Source: Ochotona curzoniae (taxonomy: Eukaryota > Chordata > Mammalia > Lagomorpha > Ochotonidae). Taken from it: a stretch of 64,000 bases of DNA. A model generated the notes under the pieces. That model worked only from the letters and a program-made list of their open reading frames with translations. It did not search any database and was not told where the DNA came from. Location of the stretch: contig NW_024466004.1 in assembly GCF_017591425.1 (NCBI RefSeq), positions 34,970,501-35,034,500 on the forward strand, read 5' to 3'. The position numbers and the translations under genes are program-made. Position 1 is the stretch's first letter. Each line of letters starts with the position of its first letter. Positions 34,071-44,350 of this stretch are shown here, piece after piece.

Positions 34071-34363
34071 AATATCAATTTATTTTTATTTGAAGCACAG
34101 ATTAACAGAGAGTATGATAGAGATGTTCCATCTGCTAATTCAAACCCAAATGGCCACAACAGCAGGAGCTGAGATGATGTGAAGCCAGGAGCCTGGAGCT
34201 TCTTCTGGGTCTCTTAGTGGCCAAAGGACTTGGACCATTCTCTGCTGCTTTCCTAGGCCGTAAGCAGGGAGCTAGATCAAAAGTGGAGCAGCAGGGACTT
34301 GAATCAGAACCCATAAGGAATGTCAGTACTGCAGGTGAAGGCTTAGCCTATAGTGCCAGCCCC
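34071..34363 (-). repeat. CSINE, minus strand, old
   Basis: 'TTTATTTTTATTTGAAGCACAG', 'CCAAATGGCCACAACAGCAGG', 'GTGGAGCAGCAGGGACTTGAATC' and 'TATAGTGCCAGCCCC'. With the preceding copy it makes a roughly 580-bp inverted repeat with almost no spacer. Confidence 0.88.
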
Positions 34364-35264
34364 ATCAAATACACAATTTTTAAGAGAACTTTCAACTGTT
34401 TGTGTTCGCCTTTTTGATCCATAATCAAACTTGAATCCCTGTCCCAAAAGTTGTGTTACCTTACATGGTGTTTTTCTTACCCTTGGTCCTGGCTTTGTGA
34501 CTCATATTTTAACATTTAATTTAACCTATTTGTCATATAAGCTAAATGACATAAAATCATATGTAAATTGAGGTAGAGTATAAATAAGGAATATTTGTTA
34601 TATGATAAAAGATATTTTGTATGCTAACAAAATGAGAAATCTTCTAACTTACATGTGTCACTAAGTCTTAAGAGTTCATTTTTCTGTTTTGTTGAATATT
34701 ATAGTAGCTAATTTTGGTTCAGTTTTATAACATACAAAGCAAAATGTCCTCTATGTTTTACAAATTAGCTGGACAAAAGTCCCAAGCAGAATACACCTGG
34801 AAATCTTGAGCACAATAAATATGAAGGTCAAATGGAAAGGACCATTTGCCCAAGTTAGAGCAATCCAAAGATGGGAATGGACAAGCTCATCTCCAGCACC
34901 CAGTCCTATCATGAATACCAGACTACCTTTGGATACAAGTGGAAAAGCAGAACACATGTGTAGTTACACCTCAATAACAGACACCATCATCCCAGCATAA
35001 TTGCCTCTAGCATCTCAGTGTTTGTAAACTTCACAGGCTTCTATGGCAGTTGCTTGGAGCAGGACACTTAATTCTCCCTCACAATTTTCTTCCTTATTAA
35101 CTGAAGATAATCCCTAGCCCCATTGGTCAAGTGCTGTCAAGTCTCTAAAACCACAGTGGAATCTGTTCTCAATCTATATTTTCCATTTTTCCTTAGTTCT
35201 GCAGAGATATCTCACGGTGAAAATTATAAAAATTATAGATGCAACATAGATGGTGAATCCAGGT
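34364..35264. other. Unannotated AT-rich DNA
   Basis: No recognisable gene or repeat. Confidence 0.4.
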
Positions 35265-35580
35265 TGTTATTTATTTATATTTATTGGAAAGGCAGATCTA
35301 CAGAGAGGAGAGACGGAGAGAAAGATCTTCCATCACTCCCCAAGTGACCACAACATCATAGATGAGCTGATCCGAAGCCAGAAGCCAGAAGTCAGAAGCT
35401 TCTTCTGATCTCACATGTGAGTGCAAGGTCCCAAGACTTTGGGCCATCCTCTGTGCTTTTCCAGGCCACAAGAAGGGAGCTGGACGGGAAGTGGGGGAGA
35501 CAGAACATGAGCTGGCACCTGTATAAGATCTCAGAGCATGCACGGTGAAGATTCAGCCAATGAGCCATCACGCTACACCC
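35265..35580 (-). repeat. CSINE, minus strand, intermediate age
   Basis: 'TATATTTATTGGAAAGGCAGATCTACAGAGAGG', 'CCACAAGAAGGGAGCTGG' and head complement 'CATCACGCTACACCC'. The young-type tail is shared, but the body shows many changes. Confidence 0.88.
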
Positions 35581-38469
35581 AGTAAAATTGTCTTTAAAAC
35601 CTGTTTTTAAAAAGTATTCTTAGTTGCATAGAAAAAAAAGGTCATCGAATTTTTAAAATGACGGCATCTCTTCATGCATCTATGTAAAATATTACATCAT
35701 GTTGTTTCATCAGAGTTCAACAGAAAATACTGCACACCACTTATCATGCAAAGTCTCTATACCCAAGGTTAATTCATCACCAACTAAAATATTTACCTGG
35801 AGCATGGTCAATGCCATGCTAGATGCCTGTGAGATTCAACAGTGTAAGACACTTCTTTTCTTCATCCTTCATCGAACCTTAAAGTTTCATTAGAAAGATA
35901 GGATTGTTTACAAAGTAGCAACAGGCACTAAAAAGATGTGAGGTTGGCCTTGATGTTTATTCTGCAAGGGGTTCAGGCGACTTGTCAACAAAGAAAGCTG
36001 AAATTATCTAAACAGGCTTCCTGGGAAAGTCTGGAGGGGAAAAGGCAGAACAGAAAAAATTCCCCAGATGAGGAGAAAACATGGAAGGAATAGAGACGAG
36101 AGGTGGGGATGGAAGCAGACTAAAGCGCATTGAGAATAGCAGGTAGAGCTCAATAGTCATGCCTCTTTTTAGATGATGTGCCACAATGCAGACTGCAGAT
36201 AGACTTCAGTGATTTGGAATGGCAACACCATCTACTCCTGCTCCTTCAATAGTTCTGAAGATATATGAGCAGAAAGCCAGATTTATAAAGAAGTCAACAG
36301 ATAACTTCTGGTAGAGACTAGGATAGGCCTTCAACTATTGACTGGGCAGATCGGAACAACAGCCTCCAGCCTCATTTCTTCCTTAGCAGTTACATGATGT
36401 GTTCCTTTGCCTCCACTAGCAACCTTGACAGCACTTCAGAGAAAGCTTGCCAGGATGATTTATAAAGTTTAACTTCAGAGATTTGTTTTGTTTTTAAATC
36501 TTGAGTGGGTTGAACAGACACTGGGTTTGAAAATCCATAAAATTGTTTTTCTACTACATAGGACAAAATCCTCTGCCTCTTGACCTTGGTGCTCTAGGTA
36601 AAAAACGAGAACACTCGGACCCGAAAAACAGTTCAAAGCCTGTTTTGCGTAGACAATGATCAAATGACCAGGTAACCCTGTCACTCTGTCTTTCCGTCTC
36701 TCTTACTCTACACTCTCTCTACCCTCTCGCACACACTTGTACAGGTTTTTTGTTTGTATGTGGCTAGGCCATTGCAATAAATGAAGAATGTCCTGGAAGT
36801 CATTTTGTGAAATCCCCAGTTACTGACTTCCTTGAGAAATACTTGAGTATAACAGATTCTTAAAACCACACCTTATCCTAAAATCATTTAGTCCTCCCCA
36901 AAACTAGAGTTTTGGTGATTCACCAGGGGTGGTACAAACCTCCATGTTCCTTTCTGTAGCAGATGTAGTCAAATAGAGCTAAGTGTGCAGAAAGGGTAAA
37001 AATTTTGATATTTCATAGAGCTAAATAAGGTACTGAATGTTAATGAATCTATGTTCTATTCTTTCTATCCTGAAATATGTCCCCCATTTTTGATTGCTGC
37101 TCAGTTCTCAACATGGTTATATCAAAATATCATCAAGGAAACTCTTGCAAACACAAACGTCTGTACCCTGTACCTCACCCTAAACTATTTGACATAGGAC
37201 CTCAGATACTGTCAGGTGCACAAATCTCCAGGTGATCCCTAGGTGTAAACTGTGTTCATCACCAGTGGTCAGAGATGCTCATGTAACCTTAATGGGAATA
37301 ACCTGGGCTGGGATGGAGGATGAAAATTCGTGTCCTGGTTTTGCAGTTGGGGCAGAGATTGAAACAGAAGATGTAGTGAGGCTGTGGCTGATCCTAGGGG
37401 AAAGTGGAGACTCATTCACTCCTGGTCACAGTGTCTCAATAGTCAGGCATTCCGAAGCTGACTGTGCCACCATCCCATGTGAACTTATTAGTCGGCATTC
37501 AGCTCCTACAAAGAGCTTTTCCCTATTTCTGGTTCACTTCTTACCTATTTTGCTTTCAGGATGGTCTCCTGGATCCTTGCCTTCTTTAATGATTTAAAAT
37601 CGTCAGATGCTCACATTGTTACAGATTTGGTTCATGCTGGGCCTTGTGTATCTTTTTGACATGACCCATCATTTTATTCTCGGCACTGTCTTGCTACAAA
37701 ATGTTCTGGACTTAGATGGAACCATTTACCTGGAGTAAAGTACAAGACAGATCACTTTTTTTTTTTTTTTGAGACAAATAAACTGAAAGACAAGTAAATC
37801 AGAAAGACAGTCTTGACACTGAGCTGATTCTGTGCTTTGCTAATACTATTGAAAATAATTAATTGCACACAAGGACAACATTTTGAGCAATTGTTACGAT
37901 TTCTATGCTTGTACTGCAATACTATCAAGAAAAGTGTTAAGAGAGGGAAATGGGCTTTAGACTCCATGAAATAGGGCTTAAGTGACTCTGTTTCCATCAA
38001 ATTTTTAAGTCAGTAAATAAGCACAGACCAGTATTTCCTGAAAGCTGAATATCATATTGCTAAGATGCCACCAGGAGACTCATTTTCTAACAATAAATAT
38101 TTAAGAATATATACATTAATAAAGTGAATATTGTCACACATATTCTTGGAAGTAGAAAGTAAAACATTAAATGATACAAACTTATTCCTAATCCACATAC
38201 AAATACTCTAATTTCTATTTAGACAGTTTGAGTTAATTCCTCAATTTGGTATTTAAAGGTCACTCCAGAATAATGTTCAGAAAAGGCTTTGTGCTATCTC
38301 TCATCTTTTATTCTTACCTCTTTTCCATTCACCAAGGAAAAAATAAAGGGCTTGAATGTGACAGTGTGATTCTGATTAGATCATGAAAACAATAAACCTT
38401 CTCCACTCATTTTCTACTTTTGTATTCATATGGACCACTTATAAACCTGCTGTAAATACAATAATAAAA
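35581..38469. other. Long unannotated stretch, possible L2 scrap
   Basis: Almost 2.9 kb without a nameable gene. At 35800-35900 there is a weak L2-3'-end-like segment ('ATGCCTGTGAGATTCAACAG..AAGACACTTC'). A 121-codon plus-strand frame (37232-37597) has no motif I recognise, and no promoter or splice logic supports it. A 15-base T-run sits at about 37757. Confidence 0.4.
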
Positions 38470-38793
38470 GGGGCCAGCATTGTGGCATAGCAAGTAAAAC
38501 GCTCACCTGAAATGACAGCATCGCATATGATCACGTGTTACAGTCCTAACTGCTCCACTTCCAATCCAGGTCCCTGGTGACAGCTAGAGAAAGCAGTGCA
38601 AGATGATCTAAACACTTGAACCCCTGCTGCTCATGTGGGATGCCTGAAGTTCCTGGCTCCTGTTTTAAGCCTACCTCATCCCTAGCTGTTGTGGACTTCT
38701 GGAAAATGAACCATCACAATAAAGATCTGTCTGTTTTTCCTTCCCTCTTTGTAATTCTGACTTTCATATAAATAAGCTGATCTTTCAAAAACA
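38470..38793 (+). repeat. CSINE, plus strand, intermediate age
   Basis: 'GGGGCCAGCATTGTGGCATAGC', 'CTGCTCCACTTCCAATCCAGG', 'GGGATGCCTGAAGTTCCTGGCTCC' and the tail 'CATATAAATAAGCTGATCTTTC'. Confidence 0.9.
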
Positions 38794-38987
38794 TAAATTC
38801 AAGTAAATTGAAGAATATATTATTGCATATTTTAAGAGTCTCCTTGTTATTACCAAATTTCAGTGTATTTTTACTTTCATAGTACTGTTAAGGGCACATT
38901 AAACAATAACAAACAATAACTCTATCCCTAATCATAATTACTGCTAACATTTTAGCATATATCTTACAATGAAGTAATACAAGGGTT

Positions 38988-39027
<40 letters not shown>

Positions 39028-39477
39028 GTGTTTTCAAATGTCCTTGGCAGTATTACTGCCTAAATACCCTAGGCTTGTGCTGCCCTTTTTGGAGCCAACT
39101 CTGATGACTTGACAATAGGGTCTAGAACTCATTTTGCTATTATGTTCTGTGGTGGCCAGGTCAAGCATTGGGTTAAATATCTGGGACTATAACCTTCCCA
39201 GCCATGCTAAATTTGTGCAATCCACAACACTGGAAGGCTGTCTCAGGTTTCAGATTTGTGCCTTTGATTTTTATTCAAGACCTGAAACCCTGCTCAACCC
39301 AACTCCTCACCTAAAACCTAATACCCAGCAAAGCTCTTATTGATGGCCCCTCTTTAGCCACTAACTCTATGCCCCAGTCCCTAGGCTGCTGTGCCCATCT
39401 GTTCATGAGCATCTTCTGGACACTTGAACAAATCCATCAGATCAAAACTCCCCATAAGCAACTTTTTAGACCAAAGG
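38794..39477. other. Unannotated DNA with a (GT)n microsatellite
   Basis: A (GT)n tract with one GC interruption occupies about 38988-39031. The rest shows no recognisable gene or repeat. Confidence 0.6.
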
Positions 39478-39796
39478 TATTTTTGAAGGGCAGAGAAATG
39501 CAAAAGGTACTCCACTTGCTGGTTCCCTTCCCAAATGCCTGTATTTGCCAATATTGATTCCTAAAAGCCCTAGCCTTGTGCTGATAGCCAGGAGTATACC
39601 AAGACAGGCCAGGAGCCCGCAACTCTAGTTTTCTACATAATTGGATGGAACCTCGGTGCCTAAGTTATTATCCGTTGTCTTCCTAGGTACATATATTGGA
39701 AGTTGGATTAGAAGTAGAGTAACTGAGACCCCAACTGTGACTCTTACATGGAATGTGGGCATCCTAAGCAAAGGCTTAACTTGTCCTTAGGGCCCA
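39478..39796 (-). repeat. CSINE (tail-variant subfamily), minus strand
   Basis: 'TTTGAAGGGCAGAGAAATGC', 'CCACTTGCTGGTTCCCTTCCCAAATGCC', 'CCCAACTGTGACTCTTACATGG' and 'GCATCCTAAGCAAAGGCTTAACTTGTCC' are a diverged reverse-oriented copy. Confidence 0.75.
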
Positions 39797-41479
39797 TCCT
39801 TTAAAAGGTATGTTTGGCGCTATGAATGTCAATGACATTTTCCTCTAACTTTGATGCAGCCTGGTCCTAGGACTCTTGTTTCCCTAACAAACTACAGTAC
39901 TCATCCCAGCAATTGGCTTACTGCATAGTTGTGTGTTCTTTATTGTTGTCCAATATTTTGAGAAATTTGTTTTCCACTTAAACTGCTACCCTTTACTGAG
40001 CACTGAGTTATTTAAACCGTAATGAAGGAATTACTGGCAAGAGTTTAATTAATCACTTAGAAATGTTGTTTCAGATCAATGAAAATTTAGTTACACCCAC
40101 ACATTTTTACAAATGGCTCAGTACCACCTCACACAATTTAACCATCATTTGCAGCTTTATGTTTAAAAGGAATATGAAAGAAAAGCAAAAGAACGGGGTG
40201 AGGGGAAGGAGAGGGGAAAAGCAGTGATATTTTCCCCTCTACTATCATTGAGGTGTCTGCTTTCCCTGAAAATGTTTGTACTTGGTTCTGAGCAAGGATG
40301 CTGGCTACATCTTGTGGCCCTCAGCTATCAGATAAAAACCCCTCCTTGTGATAAAAGAAGAGGGAGACCTGCAGTGTTACTTTGCCCAAAGTGACATATC
40401 TAGGGATTAGTTCAAAGAAAGACATACTTATACAGTAGATAAGCATGGACAAGCTCAAGTGATAAGCTTGTCTTTCAAAACAGAAAATCCCTCAGGAAGG
40501 TGTTTGATAACATGCTGGGCTTCTATTTGCTAATATCACATTTTTCTTCAAAAAAATTAATAAGACTCTGAGATTATTTAGCTAAGGAGCAGATTGCATG
40601 GAGTGGTAGGTAAGGGACTGCAAAGTTTGCTTTTAATGCTACCTATCAGTCCCCATGGAAAAGAAGTTATTTATTTACATATGAGTTGAACCCTAAATGT
40701 AAAGTGTATGGGTAGCTATGGATCAGTATTGTCATGTTATCTACCCTTCATGTGATCTATTTACCTCTTCCCAGTAGCTTACATCAATATCAAATTCCTG
40801 CCTCCAGAGATGCAAAGGGGAGGGGAAGGGGCAGTCTCAAATAAAAGCAGGAGCTGCAAATCTGTAAACTCTTCCCATCTGGAGTCTAGCAGAAAAGGGA
40901 ATGGGCAAGACAAGCCCAGTGGCACTGCTGGTGACCAAGACGGCAGGTGTTTCATCCGCCCATCTAGTGATTCAGCTCCTGCCCCAGACTATCAAAACCA
41001 CACGGGGATATCAATCTAATGTTGAAAATAGTGTGCGATTTTGCAACAGAAGGTGAAACAAAAGTTAGTTACCTAGGAAAATTCTCCAGATTTTTAAATG
41101 TTGATAACTGACTGAAATAATTTTCACCCGTAACAAGCTCAACAATACACATATATGGACCACATACAGGCTTCAGATTTCTGGCTGTGAACTCTGATCT
41201 AGAGCATAAGGTGAAATGCCAAGAACATGAAGTATGGGGATGAGGCCCTGCAAAGATGAGGTGCAAAACCCAGAGCATATTCTGTACAAAAGGGTTGGAA
41301 TTCCGTGGAACAAATATACTCTGATAAATCTAAAACTGTGGATGAATTGAGCTCAGTCACACAGTTTAAATATGTGTTTGTGTCTATACAAGTTTAGGTG
41401 TTTAATATCTTACCATCAAATACATCTTTACATATAAAATATAAGAGCTGCTTGTATCAATGAATATATAGACATTCAC
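39797..41479. other. Unannotated DNA
   Basis: No recognisable gene or repeat. A short purine-rich tract lies at 40190-40225. Confidence 0.4.
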
Positions 41480-41617
41480 ACATCCCTAGGAAACTAATAC
41501 CAGCTCAGTATAATCTTTGTTTCTCAAAATGGGAACCACTGTAGGATCACAAAGAGAAGTGACATGACCTAACTCACACATTTTATGTGTGTATGTATGT
41601 ATGTATGCGTGAATGTA

Positions 41618-41911
41618 TGTATTTATTTATTTACTTATTTGTTGGAAAGTGAGATTTAAAGATAGGAGAGACAAAGATCTTCTGTTCGCTGCTTCACTCA
41701 AGTGATCACAACAGCTGAACGCAATCCAAAGCCAGGAACCAAGAGTTGGGTCTCTTGTGTGGGTACAGGGTCCCAAGGCTTTGGGCTGTTCTCTATTGCT
41801 TTTCCAGGACCCAAGTAAGGATCTGGATGTGAATTGGAGCAGATGGCACCCATATGAAATCCTGATGCATGCAATGTGAGGACTTCAGCCAGTAGGCACT
41901 ATGCTGCTCCC
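41618..41911 (-). repeat. CSINE, minus strand, inside the L2
   Basis: Preceded by a (TATG)n/(TTTA)n tract from 41588. 'TTGGAAAGTGAGATTTAAAGATAGG', 'GGTACAGGGTCCCAAGGCTTTGGG' and 'GTAGGCACTATGCTGCTCCC' identify it. Confidence 0.88.
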
Positions 41912-42525
41912 TTCAACTTACATTTTTAAAAGATGATTGCCTATCAGGTTATTAACTTATAAGGGCACAAAGGTAGCAGCCAGTAGGCTAATTGGAAAGC
42001 CAATGCCAGCGAAAAGAACTATTAGCCCTTACTGTGGTAAATTGAGGGGCAAAGGGATAATTCATTCCCAGTTACATTTACAAGATGGAGAGAACAGAAT
42101 TTCTTCATAGACTGAACTTAAAGTGTAAAATAAAGAAGAATCAAGTATGATTTCATGGTTTGTGATGTCAGAAGATGAAGACAATGGAGTTGTCACTGAA
42201 CAAAACAAGAAAAGTTGAAGGAAAATAATTTGGAGGAAAAAAAAACAAGGAAAATCCTTTGGGGACATATTGAATTTGGTATTTCGGTGAAATATCCTAG
42301 TACAGCTACATATAAAAATCTGAAGATCAGGAGATAATGCCATAAAAGTATTAATGAGGCTATTTCATCACACAGACGATACTTAAGATCACTGAATTGC
42401 TGATATGAAAAGAAAATGAGTAAAATAAAGAATGATCTATTAGAAATCTGAAAACCCTAACATTAGGATGGATGGTGAGCAAGCAAAGAAAACAGAAATA
42501 AATAAATATATAAATGTAATTCATG

Positions 42526-42872
42526 GGACCTGCATCATGGGCATAGCACACTAATCTTCCACCTGTAGTGCCAGCATCCCACTTGGGTGCCAAATCAAAT
42601 CCTGGCAACTCCACTTCCAATCTATCTCCCTGCCAATGTCCTGGAAAGGGTAGCAGAGGAAGCACAATGGGTCCCTGTACTCATGTAGGAGACCTGGAAG
42701 GAACCCTGGCTTCCTATTGGCACAGCTCCAGCCATTTGGAGAGTGAACTCAGCAGATGGAAACCCCTTCTCTCTCTCCCTTTCTGCTCTCTCTTTCTCTG
42801 TCTGTCTGTCTCTCTCAGTCTTCTCTCTCTCCCTGAAGCTATGCCTTTCAAATAAAAATAAATCTTTTTTAA
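42526..42872 (+). repeat. CSINE, plus strand, inside the L2, with target-site duplication
   Basis: Head 'GGACCTGCATCATGGGCATAGC' and tail 'CAAATAAAAATAAATC' with a CT-rich expansion 42763-42830. Flanking AATGTAATTCATG and AATGTAACTCATG differ by one base. Confidence 0.9.
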
Positions 42873-43342
42873 AAATGTAACTCATGCGATATGAAGAAAA
42901 CCAAGAAAATGAGATAAACTAGAAGCAAAGCAAGTATGTCAAGAGGAAAACAGAGCTTCTACCATGTGAAATACACAGATATAACAAGGAAGGTGAGAAT
43001 TGTTGAAGGATCTGAGACACAAGGGGTCACTGGCAACTATGAGAAAAACCATCCTAATGAAGTTTTGGGTTATATGACTGTGTGGAGTGAGTTTAAGAGG
43101 AAATGAGAAAGAAGACTTGGAGACTAAGAACTTAGAAATGCCATCAAGGGCATTTTGACACCAAGGTGAGAAAAAATGTGAGTTAGCAGCCGGCAGAGGA
43201 AAAGGCTCCAAAACAATGATTGCTGAAATTAAAAGGAAGTGCAGTACATATGTGCGCTGATGGTGGCATCAAAACACACAATGACAAAATAGAAGAGAGA
43301 AAAGAACTGAACCCAAAACACTGTGTAAGAAAAATGGGACGA

Positions 43343-43654
43343 GGGCCCGGCGCGGTGGCGCAAGTGGTAAAGGTCCTCGCCTTGCACGCCCGGGATCCCT
43401 TATGGGCACCAGTTCTAATCCCGGCAGCCCCTCTTCCCATCCAGCTTCCTGCCTGTGGCCCGGGAAAGCAGTCGAGGACGGCCCAAAGCTTTGGGACCCT
43501 GCACCCACGTGGGAGACCCGGAAGAGGCTCCTGGCTTTGGATTGGCATAGCATCGGCCATTGAGGCTCACTTGGGGAGTGAATCATTGGACGGAAGATCT
43601 TCCTCTCTGTCTCTCTTCTCTGTATATCCGCCTTTTCAATAAAATAAATTTTTT
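43343..43654 (+). repeat. CSINE, plus strand, young subfamily, inside the L2, with target-site duplication
   Basis: Near-consensus: 'GGGCCCGGCGCGGTGGCGC', 'AGTTCTAATCCCGGCAGCC' and 'CACGTGGGAGACCCGGAAGAGG'. Flanks AAAATGGGACGA (43331-43342) and AAAATGGGATGA (beyond 43655) differ by one CpG-type change. The 125- and 140-codon frames here are SINE frames. Confidence 0.96.
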
Positions 43655-44350
43655 AAAAATGGGATGAAATCTAGGTAAGAGGAAAGGATTGGTACAAAGA
43701 GTTTCCTACAATGCACACAGAAGGTAGATGATGTGGACACTGGTATGCAGGTAGGCAGGTAGGTGGGAGACAGTAATGTGTTAAAATCCTTTTCTGTTTG
43801 CCATAATATGATCTAGGAAGTAGGAAGAACTGTCTTTTACAAGTCTAAAGATGGATGAGGAAATGTCGGAGGTCAAAGTAGAAAGACGGTGTGAAACAGA
43901 TATCCAGAACAGTGGGAATATTCAAATATCTGGGAAAGTATGGAATGATTATCAAGCATCACTCAAAGCACATTTGATTTTTGCTGGTGGTAATACATTT
44001 GAAATGATCATAGTCAACGCAATTCAGTACTTCCCCCAATAAATTCTATATTTGTTAATAGTTCCACAAAATGACAGAGGTAAAAGGTGTGTAAATTGTA
44101 GCCATGAACCCTGGAATAGAAGTTGGTAAGAAGAGAGGAGCACCAGGGGATGAAGGAAAGTTGTTGAATGGTGGGACCAATATGGAAAACTTTAGGTGTG
44201 GGAAGAGCAAACCACTGGTGGGACTCCCAGAGGGCAAACTAGAAATGTGGAAGAAATTCAACAGAAATGTTAATTTTGTATTATCAAAAACCTGAGGGAC
44301 AGAAGACTACCCACTGATATTCAAGTCACCCCCATAGAAAAAAGAATATT

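Larger units (their letters stand above)
41480..44350 (-). mobile_element. L2 LINE, ORF2 reverse-transcriptase region, minus strand, interrupted
   Basis: The sequence tracks L2 ORF2 in reverse over about 2 kb of element. Markers include 'GAGAAGTGACATGACCTAAC' (41550), 'CAAGTATGATTTCATGGTTTGTGATGTC' (42143), 'GGACATATTGAATTTGG' (42263), 'GAGAATTGTTGAAGGATCTGAG' (42991), 'GAGTGAGTTTAAGAGG' (43085) and 'ATGCAGGTAGGCAGGTAGGTGGG' (43744). Translated minus-strand scraps keep L2-like 'IILDSSL' and a degraded 'SGFRPHHSTE'-type region. CSINEs at 41618, 42526 and 43343 split it. It is inactive, with many stops and frameshifts. Confidence 0.7.

Noticed and set aside
37232..37597. 121-codon plus-strand frame in apparently unique DNA
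   Set aside because: No motif, promoter or splice logic that I can recognise. A frame of this size is plausible by chance in 64 kb read in six frames. A protein search would settle it.
43183..43642. Open frames of 105-140 codons on both strands
   Set aside because: They coincide with the near-consensus CSINE at 43343-43654. GC-rich young SINEs are open in several frames by chance.
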